Source: an uncultured Panacagrimonas sp.
Lineage (GTDB): Bacteria; Pseudomonadota; Gammaproteobacteria; Nevskiales; Nevskiaceae
NCBI GenBank assembly: GCA_946481265.1
Contig: CAMLNE010000019.1
Coordinates: 1-22,220, forward strand
Direction: 5' to 3'
DNA: 22,220 bases
Positions 1 to 9,500 of the stretch are shown in pieces. Position 1 is the stretch's first letter, and the number at the start of each line of letters is the position of its first letter. Position numbers and translations under genes: made by a program. The notes under the pieces were generated by a model. It was not told the origin of the DNA, made no database searches, and saw nothing but the letters and a program-made list of their open reading frames with translations.

Positions 1-1127
1 TCCTCAAGCCGAACATCTCCACCATCGTCGGCAAGCTCTACGGCCGCAACGATCCGCGGCGCGATGCCGGATTCACGCTGTTCTACGCCGGCATCAATCT
101 CGGCGCGCTGTTCGCGAGCCTGATCTGCGCCTGGCTGGGCGAGACCTACGGCTGGCGCTACGGTTTCGGCGTGGCCGGCATCGGCATGGTGATCGGCCTG
201 CTGGTGTTCCTGCGCGGGCAGCGCCATCTGCACGGGCATGCCGAGCCGCGCGAACCCCAACGCCTGGCCCAGCGTCGTGCGGGCCTGAGGCTGGAGCACC
301 GGATCTACCTGGGCGCGGGCCTGGGCGTGCTCCTGATCTGGCAGCTGCTGCAGCGGACCTGGACCGTGCACGGAGCGATGCACCTGGTCGCCGCGGTCTT
401 CCTGACGTGGTTCGCCTGGTTCCTGGTCACGCAGTGCAGCGCGCGTGAACGCGGCCAGATGCTCGCGCTGATGGGGCTGATCCTCTGCTGCCTGGTGTTC
501 TTCACGCTCTACGAGCAGACCTACGGTTCCTGGGTCGCCTTCAGCGATCGGCTGCTGGACAAGAACCTGCTCGGTTTCGAAATGACCGCGGGCTCGCTGA
601 CCTTTCTGGGCGCCGCCTTCATCGTGCTGCTGTCACCGCTGTTCGCCTGGCTGTGGCCCTGGCTTGCACGACGCGGACTGAACCCGGGCAAGCCCATCAA
701 GAGCGCGCTGGGCCTGGCCTTTGGTGGCCTGGCCTTCCTGCCGTTGCTGGCGGCGGCGAACGGCGTGGGCGAGGGCATGCTGGCCAGCGTGTGGTGGCTG
801 GTGCTCGCCTACCTGGTGCTGGAGATCGGCGAGATCCTGCTGTCGCCGATCGGCCTGTCCGCCGTCACCGAGCTGTCGGTTGCGCGCGTGGTGAGCCTGA
901 TGATGGGCGCCTGGTTCCTTGCCACTGCCTACTCGGAGGTACTCGCCGCCCAGTTCGGCAAGCTCGCCGCCATCGAGATCCCGCAGGACGGCACGCTCGA
1001 CCTGCTTGATGCGGCGGGCAGGTACGCCGAGCTGTTCCAGCTCATGGCCGGTGTCGGGCTCGGTGCCGCGGTCGTCGCCCTGCTTGCCGCGCCGCTGATC
1101 CAGCGCGGCATGCACGGGGTGAAGTGA
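1..1127 (+). CDS. POT-family proton-dependent oligopeptide transporter, 5' truncated by window edge
   Basis: Inner-membrane symporter of the POT/PTR2 branch of the major facilitator superfamily, which imports di- and tripeptides with protons. The frame is open from base 3 (374 residues seen, of about 500 in the family), so the true start lies outside the window and the N-terminal ExxER motif cannot be checked. The visible part opens with the KPNIS segment and the PTR2 signature FYAGINLG (about fragment residues 27-34). The EQTYGSW segment near residue 171 corresponds to the FEQ-type helix motif of POT proteins. Several long hydrophobic segments follow and the protein ends GMHGVK. The internal ATG at 171 lies inside conserved sequence and is not the start. 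The gene converges on the protease gene with only 9 bases between stops. Family assignment is firm; the exact peptide specificity is not visible. Confidence 0.9.
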   Translation, partial: LKPNISTIVGKLYGRNDPRRDAGFTLFYAGINLGALFASLICAWLGETYGWRYGFGVAGIGMVIGLLVFLRGQRHLHGHAEPREPQRLAQRRAGLRLEHRIYLGAGLGVLLIWQLLQRTWTVHGAMHLVAAVFLTWFAWFLVTQCSARERGQMLALMGLILCCLVFFTLYEQTYGSWVAFSDRLLDKNLLGFEMTAGSLTFLGAAFIVLLSPLFAWLWPWLARRGLNPGKPIKSALGLAFGGLAFLPLLAAANGVGEGMLASVWWLVLAYLVLEIGEILLSPIGLSAVTELSVARVVSLMMGAWFLATAYSEVLAAQFGKLAAIEIPQDGTLDLLDAAGRYAELFQLMAGVGLGAAVVALLAAPLIQRGMHGVK

Positions 1128-1136
1128 GTCCGGCGT

Positions 1137-2597
1137 TCAGCTGCGGGCGCTGAACCGGATGCGCCGTGCAAGCGCGACGGCGAGCAGCAGCAGGGCTCCG
1201 CCGAAGGCGCCGCCGCCACCGCCACCATCATCGTCATCGACGAAGGTGGGATCGTCGCTGGCCGTGGCTCCGGCGTCCTTGCCGGGCACGACACCGTCCG
1301 TTCTTGTCGGATCCAGAAACTGCCTGAATCTGGGCTCACCTGCCCACGCAGTCTCGAGACGACCGAAGTAGTCGGTGCCGCCGCGGTTGCTGCAGGACGC
1401 CTCCCCGCCGGACAGGACGCCGATGACATGGCGATTGCTGTTCCACAATCCGCCACCCGAGGATCCGGCCTCCGTGGTGCCCTGGCTCCACGTAACGCGG
1501 TAGGCGTCGACGATGAAGCTGTCGTCCGGTGTAGTCCCGATCTGTTGTCCGTTCACCTGGCTCGGCGCGCTTTCGTAGACGCTGATCCGCTTTTCGTCGT
1601 ACACCCGCCCGTCATCTACACCTCCCTGGGGATGATGAATTGCGCGACCGGACTGTGTGATGGAGCCGCGGGCGTCGTAGCCCGAGAAAAATGCGTTGAA
1701 CGAGCCCGGGATCCGGTCTTCGAGCTCGATCAGCGTGTGGTCGGAGCGGCTGTGACTGGCGCGTAGCACCGTGCCGATCAGGTTCTGCGAGAGGGTTCCG
1801 TTCGGCGAACCGCCGCAGGGCCGGGTCTCGTAGTTGAAATACACCGTCACACCCTGGTCGTTCGACGTGGTGATGCCGCAATGATTCGCCGTCAGGATGA
1901 AACCACGGTCGTCCTGCGCGCTGTTGTTGATCAGCTGACCGGAACACAGGGAAACCGTTGCGCCGGAGAGCGGAATGGTCAGCAACACGGCGGACCTGAT
2001 CGGACCCTCCCACCCGCTGCCGGCCGCACATGCGACATCGATGTTGCAGCCTCCGGACTTCGGCGAGACGCGGTCCGAGCGTAGGCCGTGGCTGAAGGTG
2101 GCCACGTGAATGTCGACATCGTCGCGCGTCGCCGCTGGAGTGCGAATCTCGACCAGGGCCTCGTTGCCCGGCACGAGCGCGGTCCAGAGGCCGCCGTCGG
2201 ACGATCGGTCGCGGCGAGTGTAGGGCCCCTGAACGACGCTGCCGGCAACGTCGGAGAAGCGCAGTTCCGCACCTTGCGGCAACTCGAAACGGTCGAATTC
2301 CGCGATAAGCAGCGTGGCTTCCGCCGAATAGACGCGCATGCGCCACACGGCGGTATCGCCATCCTGGCTCCAGGCCCCGTCACCGAGCCCGAGCGGCATT
2401 GGCACCGTGATCGCCAGGCGGACGGGTCCATGTGGCGGCGGCTCGGGGAGCGCGGCACGGACGCGTTCGAGGTCCACCGGGGAAAGCATGTGCAACGGCA
2501 CCGCATCGAGTTCTCGCGAACCCAGCGGCGCGGCGCTCGATGAGAACGTCGGCAGCAACGCCGCCAGGCACAGTGAAACGAAGACAAGACGGCGCAT
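1137..2597 (-). CDS. Secreted lysyl-endopeptidase-like serine protease with GlyGly-CTERM-type tail
   Basis: Chymotrypsin-fold serine protease resembling Achromobacter protease I (lysyl endopeptidase), 486 residues. Residues 1-23 are a signal peptide (MRRLVFVSLCLAALLPTFSSSA) and about 24-180 a pro-region. The mature domain likely begins at Ser181, after Lys180, in PKSGGCNIDVAC; the known enzyme starts its mature form at an equivalent SGSCNIDVVC. The triad is His239 (LTANHC), Asp286 (RSDHTLIEL) and Ser380 (EAGSSGGGLW). Asp409 in TDYFGR aligns with the Asp225 that gives lysine specificity in protease I. Cys184, Cys190, Cys218, Cys240, Cys261 and Cys402 fit its three disulfides. The C-terminus has an Asp run, six glycines, a hydrophobic helix and an Arg-rich end (about 454-486), as in GlyGly-CTERM proteins handled by rhombosortase after type II secretion. 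The ATG at 2597 is chosen because it gives the signal peptide. Lysine specificity is inferred by alignment from memory. Confidence 0.9.
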   Translation of the reverse strand: MRRLVFVSLCLAALLPTFSSSAAPLGSRELDAVPLHMLSPVDLERVRAALPEPPPHGPVRLAITVPMPLGLGDGAWSQDGDTAVWRMRVYSAEATLLIAEFDRFELPQGAELRFSDVAGSVVQGPYTRRDRSSDGGLWTALVPGNEALVEIRTPAATRDDVDIHVATFSHGLRSDRVSPKSGGCNIDVACAAGSGWEGPIRSAVLLTIPLSGATVSLCSGQLINNSAQDDRGFILTANHCGITTSNDQGVTVYFNYETRPCGGSPNGTLSQNLIGTVLRASHSRSDHTLIELEDRIPGSFNAFFSGYDARGSITQSGRAIHHPQGGVDDGRVYDEKRISVYESAPSQVNGQQIGTTPDDSFIVDAYRVTWSQGTTEAGSSGGGLWNSNRHVIGVLSGGEASCSNRGGTDYFGRLETAWAGEPRFRQFLDPTRTDGVVPGKDAGATASDDPTFVDDDDGGGGGGAFGGALLLLAVALARRIRFSARS

Positions 2598-2697
2598 GAA
2601 AGACCCCAGGCTCCTGGCGAGTGAATATAGGCGAGTGCCTGCGCGGACAGGCCGCCGACGATCAGGACATGCCGACCGTCTGCCATCCGGACCGGCG

Positions 2698-2717
2698 CCC
2701 TGCCGCGCCCGGCAGGG
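2698..2717 (-). terminator. Hairpin terminator candidate downstream of tolC-like gene
   Basis: A perfect 8-bp inverted repeat (CCCTGCCG at 2698-2705, CGGCAGGG at 2710-2717) with a 4-base loop starts two bases past the stop codon of the minus-strand TolC-family gene. No T-run follows, so intrinsic termination may be weak. The position suits a terminator that isolates the protease gene from read-through. The rest of 2598-2719 must hold the protease promoter, but I see no convincing -35/-10 pair there. Confidence 0.55.
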
Positions 2718-2719
2718 AT

Positions 2720-4078
2720 TCAGTGAGCTGCGGGCTCCGGCACCACCGCCGCCTGCACCAGCAGCGCATCGATCTGCTCCAGGTCGTCTGCGCCCAGCGT
2801 GCCGGCCGCGGCCTTGAGACGCAGGATCGCCAGCAGGTAGTCATGGCGCGCGCGGGCATGGTCGCGCTGCGCGCTGTAGAGCGCGCTCTGCGCATTGAGC
2901 ACGTCCACCGCGGTGCGCGTGCCGACCTCCAGTCCGGTCTGGCTGGCGTCCAGCGCGGTGGTGCTCGACAACACCGCCTGCCTGAGCGCCTTGACCCGCG
3001 CCACGCCCGCCTGCACGGCGAGCCAGGCATCACGGGTGCCACGCTCCACCGCGCGCAGCGTGCCTTCGCGCCGGGCTTCGAACTGCTCGCGCGTGGCCTG
3101 CGCCTCGCTCACGCGCGACCGCGTGGCCAGGCCGGCGAAGATCGGCACGCGCAGCTGCAGGCCGAGTGTCTCGGTATCGAGCTCGCCGGTGAAACGGGCG
3201 CCCTCCGCGTCGGCCTCCTGGTACTGGGCCTGCGCGCCGAGTGTGGGCAGGTGTCCGGCGCGCGCCACGGCGACACCCTTGCGCGCGATGTCGGCCTGCA
3301 GGCCCGCCATGATCAGGTCGAGGTTGCCGTCGCGTGCGCTGGCCAGCCAGGGCTCGACCGCCGCCGGCTCGGGCAGGCGCAGCGGAATCTCCGCCTGCAG
3401 CGGCGCGGTGGCGAACGTCCCGGTGCCGGTGATTTCGCGCAGGGCCTCGCGCGCCGACGACAACTGCTGTTCGAAGGCGATCTCCTGGGCCACGGTCAGG
3501 TCGTAGCGTGCCTGCGCCTCCTGCACATCGGTGATCGCGGACAGGCCGACCTCGAAACGCTGCTGCGCCTGGTCGAGCTGGCGCGCGAGCGCGGATTTCT
3601 CGGCGCGTGCAAAGCGCAGGTTGTCGTCCGCCGACAGCACGCCGAAGTAGACCTCGGTGGTGCGCAGCACCAGGGCCTGTTCGGCTGCGCGGTATTGCGC
3701 CTGGGCCAGCGCGACGCGATCGCCCGCCTGGTCGTAACGCTGGAACGCGGCCCAGTCGAACAGGGTCTGGTCGAGGGTCACGGTCAGCGCCTTGAGCGTG
3801 CTGTCGCGATCCACCGGCGACTCCGGACCGCCGCCGAAGCCCTCGGTGCCTTCCTCGTGCTGGTCCTGGTAGCCATAGCTGCCGTTGATCTGCGGCAGCA
3901 GCGCGGCGCGCGCCTGCGGCCGTGCCTGCAGCGCGGCGTCGCGGGCATGGCGTGCTTCCTGGAACTGCATGTCCTGCTCCAGGGCCTGTTCATAGACGCG
4001 GCGCAGGTCATTGGCGCCGGCCGTTGCGCTGAGCGCACCCAGCGCAACGGTCCACAGCGTGCCTCGCAGGATGCGCAT
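2720..4078 (-). CDS. tolC: TolC-family outer-membrane efflux/type I secretion channel protein
   Basis: Outer-membrane channel subunit that, as a trimer, joins inner-membrane efflux pumps or type I secretion transporters to the outside. The 452-residue protein starts with a signal peptide (MRILRGTLWTVALGALSATAGA, cleavage before NDLRRVYEQ). It then has two outer-membrane-efflux-protein repeats (about 25-215 and 225-430) rich in long amphipathic helices such as TTEVYFGVLSADDNLRFA and the helix ending in DVQEAQARYDL. The C-terminal LKAAAGTLGADDLEQID is typical of TolC. I place the start at the ATG at 4078 because it is preceded by AAGGG about six bases upstream and followed by a clean signal peptide. 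The frame is open further upstream to 4273, but that extension has no signal-peptide logic and overlaps maf. No pump genes adjoin, so this is probably a shared channel. The symbol is by family and not proven orthology. Confidence 0.88.
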   Translation of the reverse strand: MRILRGTLWTVALGALSATAGANDLRRVYEQALEQDMQFQEARHARDAALQARPQARAALLPQINGSYGYQDQHEEGTEGFGGGPESPVDRDSTLKALTVTLDQTLFDWAAFQRYDQAGDRVALAQAQYRAAEQALVLRTTEVYFGVLSADDNLRFARAEKSALARQLDQAQQRFEVGLSAITDVQEAQARYDLTVAQEIAFEQQLSSAREALREITGTGTFATAPLQAEIPLRLPEPAAVEPWLASARDGNLDLIMAGLQADIARKGVAVARAGHLPTLGAQAQYQEADAEGARFTGELDTETLGLQLRVPIFAGLATRSRVSEAQATREQFEARREGTLRAVERGTRDAWLAVQAGVARVKALRQAVLSSTTALDASQTGLEVGTRTAVDVLNAQSALYSAQRDHARARHDYLLAILRLKAAAGTLGADDLEQIDALLVQAAVVPEPAAH

Positions 4079-4271
4079 GAGGCCCTTGTCGTTTGCCGCG
4101 GGTGCGTGGGGCAGGGGCGTACGCATGGGGAATCTGCTGGCAGTAGAGAAATTAGTGTACCGAGTAGTTCTGTTATTGCGATAGGCGAGGCCGTGCGCCC
4201 GCGTACCATAGCCATGAACGACAAGACTGGGCCGATGGACGCCAATAGTCCGAGCCTTTGCCATCCACGCC
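4079..4271. promoter_or_regulatory. Divergent intergenic region between tolC-like gene and maf
   Basis: This 193-base spacer must carry promoters in both directions. The stretch at about 4140-4185 is markedly more A/T-rich than its surroundings, as promoters are in GC-rich genomes. On the minus strand TACACT (4159 down to 4154) is a possible -10 for tolC, but no good -35 sits at 16-18 bases. No convincing promoter hexamer pair was found for maf, and no clear Shine-Dalgarno precedes its ATG. Confidence 0.4.
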
Positions 4272-4862
<591 letters not shown>

Positions 4863-4923
4863 ATACCGGCCGGTTCGGGATCGGGCGGACCGGCGCGCGG
4901 GCGGCGCTTCGCGGGAGGCCCGC

Positions 4924-6417
4924 GTGAGCACCGAGATCCTGGTCAACATCGGGCAGCAGGAAACCCGCGTGGCCCTGGTCGAGGGCGGTGCCGCGCAGGA
5001 GGTCTACATCCAGCGCGCCTCGCGCCACGGCCTGGTCGGCAACATCTACAAGGGCACGGTGCAGCGCGTGCTGCCGGGCATGCAGGCCGCCTTCATCGAG
5101 ATCGGGCTGGAGCGGACCGCCTTCCTGCACGTGGCCGACATGCTGGCCCTGCCACCGGTCAACGGGCACGGCGAGGTGGAGACGCGCGTGGACTCGCCGC
5201 GTCAGCTGCCGCCGATCCAGACCCTGCTGCACGAGGGGCGCGAGGTGCTGGTGCAGGTGCTCAAGGACCCGCTGGGCAGCAAGGGGGCGCGCCTGACCAC
5301 CCTGCTGTCGGTGCCCTCGCGCTACCTCGTGCTGCTGCCCTACGAGCCGCATTGCGGCGCATCGGCGCGCATCGAGGACGAGGCCGAGCGCCAGCGCCTC
5401 AAGCAGGTGGTGGCCAAGATCGCCGGCGACCTGGCGCCGCGCTTCGGGGTGATCGCGCGCACCGCCGCCGAAGGGCAGGACGAGGAGCGCCTGGCCGCCG
5501 ACCTGCGCTTCCTGCTGCGCCTGTGGACGGCGATCAGCGAGCAGGCCCGCGTGGCGGGTCCGCGCAGCATGGTCCACGGCGATCTGCCGCTGTCGATGCG
5601 CATCCTGCGCGACCTGCTGGGCACCGACGTCGAGCGCGTACGCATCGACAACGCCGAGGAGTTCAAGCGCGTGCAGCAGTTCGCGCGCGTGTTCGTGCCC
5701 GGCGCCGCCGAGCGCATCGAACTCTACGAGGGCGCGGCGCCGATCTTCGACCTGTACGGGGTCGAGGACGATATCGACCGTGCATTGGGGCGCAAGGTGG
5801 ACCTGAAGTCGGGCGGTCACCTGGTGATCGACCAGACCGAGGCGATGACCACGGTCGACGTCAACACCGGCGCCTTCACCGGACACCGCAATCTCGAGGA
5901 GACCATCCTCAAGACCAATCTGGAGGCGGCGCAGGCGATCGCGCGGCAGCTGCGCCTGCGCAACCTCGGCGGCATCATCGTGCTGGACTTCATCGACATG
6001 CGGAACACCGACCATCGCGTGCAGGTGATGCGCGCGCTGGAGAAGGAGCTCAAGCGCGATCCGGCGCGCACGCACGTCTACGATTTTTCGCCGCTGGGCC
6101 TGGTCGAGATGACGCGCAAGCGCTCACGCGAGTCGCTGGGTCACATCCTGTGCATGCCCTGTCCGACCTGCGACGGTCGTGGCAGCATCAAGACCGTGGA
6201 GACCCTGTGCCACGACATCGTGCGCGAGGTCAGCCGCGCGGCGCGGCAGTTCGAGGCGCGGCAGTTCCTGGTGCTGGCGGCGCCGCAGGTCGTGCAGCGC
6301 CTGACCGAGGACGCGGCCATGGGTCTGGCCGAACTGGAGGCCGCGCTCAATCGGCCGATCCGCCTGCAGTCCGAGTCCACCTACCATCCCGAGAGTTTCG
6401 ACGTCGTCCCGCTCTGA
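4924..6417 (+). CDS. rng: Ribonuclease G
   Basis: Endoribonuclease of the RNase E/G family that matures the 5' end of 16S rRNA and takes part in mRNA decay. It has 497 residues, close to the usual 489. The N-terminal S1-like RNA-binding region carries NIYKGTVQRVLPGMQAAFIE (about 39-58). The catalytic DNase-I-like region has Asp312 in TVDVNTG and Asp355 in VLDFIDM, matching the metal-binding aspartates of RNase E. A zinc-link motif CPTCDGRG follows, with Cys413 and Cys416. The long C-terminal degradosome scaffold of RNase E is absent, which supports RNase G. The start is a GTG at 4924 preceded by GGGAGG about seven bases upstream. An upstream in-frame ATG is not needed for the family alignment. 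The gene probably shares a transcript with maf. Confidence 0.95.
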   Translation: MSTEILVNIGQQETRVALVEGGAAQEVYIQRASRHGLVGNIYKGTVQRVLPGMQAAFIEIGLERTAFLHVADMLALPPVNGHGEVETRVDSPRQLPPIQTLLHEGREVLVQVLKDPLGSKGARLTTLLSVPSRYLVLLPYEPHCGASARIEDEAERQRLKQVVAKIAGDLAPRFGVIARTAAEGQDEERLAADLRFLLRLWTAISEQARVAGPRSMVHGDLPLSMRILRDLLGTDVERVRIDNAEEFKRVQQFARVFVPGAAERIELYEGAAPIFDLYGVEDDIDRALGRKVDLKSGGHLVIDQTEAMTTVDVNTGAFTGHRNLEETILKTNLEAAQAIARQLRLRNLGGIIVLDFIDMRNTDHRVQVMRALEKELKRDPARTHVYDFSPLGLVEMTRKRSRESLGHILCMPCPTCDGRGSIKTVETLCHDIVREVSRAARQFEARQFLVLAAPQVVQRLTEDAAMGLAELEAALNRPIRLQSESTYHPESFDVVPL

Positions 6418-6455
6418 GTTCTCAACGTTCCCGCCGGTACGGTGAAGTGCGGGGC

Positions 6456-6476
6456 GCGGCGCAGGGTGCGCGCCGC
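6456..6476 (+). terminator. Weak terminator-like hairpin after rng
   Basis: GCGGCGC (6456-6462) and GCGCCGC (6470-6476) form a perfect 7-bp stem with a 7-base loop, 38 bases past the rng stop. There is no T-run. It may end the maf-rng transcript, consistent with a separate promoter candidate for yhdP just downstream. Confidence 0.35.
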
Positions 6477-6487
6477 ACCGCGTGCCG

Positions 6488-6516
6488 CTGATGCCCTCCA
6501 CGGGCCCCCGTAGACT
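6488..6516 (+). promoter_or_regulatory. Candidate sigma70-like promoter for yhdP
   Basis: TAGACT (6511-6516) is a fair -10 element. CTGATG (6488-6493), 17 bases upstream, is a poor -35. The pair lies 62 bases before the yhdP ATG and resembles the better TAGAAT promoter seen before the AcuI-like gene. No clear Shine-Dalgarno precedes the yhdP start. Confidence 0.35.
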
Positions 6517-6578
6517 GCGCCACCAATGACGTCCTTCTTCGCCCGCTCCGGCTGCATCTCTGTTCGCGACCTGTCTCC

Positions 6579-9500
6579 ATGGAACGCATAAGGCGTCGCT
6601 GGTGGACCGCGGCGGTCACCCTGGTGGCGCTGGTCCTGGTGGGCGGCGCCGTCCTCACGGGGCTGTTCCAGCTGGTGATGCTGATCGCGCCGGGCTATCG
6701 CGAGAACCTGGCGGATTACGTCTCGCACGTCGCCGGCCAGCCGGTGGAGATCGGCGGCGTGGGCCTGGGCTGGCGCGGCCTGGCACCGCGGCTGGAGCTG
6801 ACCGACATCACGCTCTACGGACAGGACGAACGCTCGCCCGCACTGTCGGCGCAGCGCCTGCGCCTGGGCTTCGGCGCGGCCCGCCTGCTGCGCGGTGACA
6901 CCACGCCCAACCGTGTCGAACTGTCCGGTGTCGAGTTGTTCGCGCAGATCGACGGGCAGGGCCGCTTCAGCCTGCGCGGACTGGACACCTCGGGCATGCC
7001 GGCGCGCGGCACGCAGGACTGGCTGCGCCAGCTCGGCCGGTTCCAGAACGTGCGGCTGAGCCGCTGCGAGCTCAAGCTGGACGACGCGCGCCTGCACGGC
7101 GTCAAGCCGACATTCCGCCTGATCGATGCGGAGATCTCCTTCGTCGATGGCCACGGCGAGGCCAGCGCCAAGCTGAGCCTGCCGCCGGCGATGGGTTCGA
7201 GCGTGCAGTTCGTCGCGCGGATGCAGGGTGACCTCGAGCGAGCCGAGACCTGGAACGGACGCTGGACGCTCGACGTCGAGCAGCTCGCCTCGCTTCCCTG
7301 GATCGACGCGCTGCTGGCCGAGGGGGCGACGGTGCGGTTCGGCGACACCGAGATGAAGGTCGAGGGCCGGCTCGAGCAGGGCCAGCCTGGCGCCATCGAC
7401 CTGCGCCTGGACGCCGCGGCGGTACTCGGGCATCACCAGGCGCACTCGGCCGGTCTGCGCGACATCGGCCTGGTCGCGCGGCTGGCGCCGCAGGCTGCGG
7501 GCTGGATGCTGGACATCGGTCGTCTCGAGGTGACCGGCGCGCAGGGACCCTGGCCGGTCACGCAGGCGCGCGTGCTCTACCGCCGCGAGCCGGCGGCGGA
7601 CCCGGCCGGGCGGGAGCGCGGGCCGCCGCACGTGGAAGCCGAGGCGTCCTACCTGAACCTGGCCGACCTCGCGCCCTGGCTGGCGCTGCTGCCGGACGAG
7701 GGCCTGGGCGCCGAGGCGGGACGCCTGCGCGGCCTGTCGGGTGCGGTTCGCCGCCTGATCCTGCGCTGGGACGGCGGGCGCGACACCGCCACGGCGCGCT
7801 ACAGCCTGCGCGCCGATCTCGACGAGCTGGCGCTTGCGCCCGGCGAGCAGACGCCCGGCTTCGAAGGACTGTCGGGCGAGTTCTCGGCCTCGGAGAACGG
7901 TGGCCGCCTGGGCCTGCGCGATACCCCGTTCGGCCTGGACTTCCCCCGGGTGTTCGCCCACACCGTGGGCTTCGAGAGTGTCTCCGGCGACCTGGCATGG
8001 ACGCGCACCGGCGAGGGCTGGGACGTGCAGATGCCGAAGTTCGGCTGGCAGCTCGACGGCAGCCGCGGCGAGGGCACGATGCGCCTGTTCGTGCCGCGCG
8101 GCAGCGAGGGCTCGCCGCGGCTCAAGCTCGACGCGCGCTTCTCGGCCATCGACGTGACGCGCTTGAAGTCCTACGCGCCGGCGTTCTGGCCGGACAACCT
8201 GCGCGAATGGCTGCGGCGTGCGGTGGTTGCAGGCCGCGCGCCGGCCGCGCGCCTGCGCATCGACGGCGCGCTCGCCGACTTTCCCTTCGTCGACAAGCCC
8301 GGAACCTTCGCGCTCGACGTCGATGCCGCCGACGCCACGCTGGCCTTCGCACCGGACTGGCCGCCGGTGGAGAAGCTGTCCGCCCACCTCGAGTTTCGCG
8401 GCAACAGCCTGAGCATCCGCGGTGAGTCCGGCAGCGTGATGGGCAATCGCGTCGAACGGGTGCTGGCGCGGATCCCGGACCTGCACGAGGCGCAGCTGAA
8501 CATCACCGGCGAAGTACAGGGCGACGCCGGTCGCTTCTACGATTTCCTGCGCGCCTCGCCGCTGGCGCCGAGACTGGCCGGGCTGCTGACGCGCACGAAA
8601 GCCAGCGGCGATTCGGTGGTGCAGGTCGAGCTCGACGTGCCGCTGCGCCACGCGCGCGAAACGCAGGTGAGCGGCGAGATCCAGCTGCGCGGCATCCAGC
8701 TCGCGGTGGAGGGTCTGCCCGAGCCGGTCACCGAGGTGCGCGGCCAGATGCGCTTCGACAACCACACGGCCAGCGCGCAGGACCTGACCGGGCAGTTGTT
8801 CGGCACCGCCGTCACCGCCTCGCTGGGCCAGGAGGAGGACCAGATCCTGCGCCTGCGCGGTGGGTTCGAGTTCGTGCCGCACCCGGCGGGTGCGGGCGCC
8901 AGCCGCCTGCTGCCGGTGTTCCTGCGCCAGGGCCTGGAGGGCGCCAGCCAGTGGCAGGCAGTGGTCCCGCTCAGCGGTGCCGAAGTCGGGCGGGTGATCC
9001 TGAGCTCGAACCTGCAGGGCACCGCGGTGAAGTTGCCGCAGCCCATGCAGAAGCCGGCGGAGCAGATCTGGCCCACCCGCGTCGAGCTGTCCTCGGACAG
9101 CAGCTTCCCCCTGCGCGTGGCCGTCGAGGTGGAGGAGCGGCTGGGGGTCGACCTGGCGTTCCTGCGTGACGCTGGCGGAGCGCTGTTGCTGCAGCGCGGG
9201 CGGGTGCGCGCCGGGGCCGGGCCCAGTCCGCATGCGGGCGAGGACGGACTGTTCATCACCGGCACGGTGACCGACCTCGACCCGACGGCCTGGATCGCGG
9301 CGATCCGTGATGGAGGGCGCACCGGGCCGGGCGATGCGCCGCCACCCGCGGCGCCGGTGCTCAGCGCCGAGCTCAATGTCGGCACGCTGTGGCTTGGCGC
9401 GCAACGCATCGAGGGCCTGCGCCTGTCGCAGCAACCGGCGCCGGGTGGCTGGCTGACCCGACTGTCCGGCAACGGCGCGCAGGGGGAGCTCGGCTTTCGC

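Noticed and set aside
6381..9434. A 1017-codon minus-strand open frame opposite yhdP
   Set aside because: It has the same compositional cause and no domain, and it lies wholly antisense to a conserved protein.
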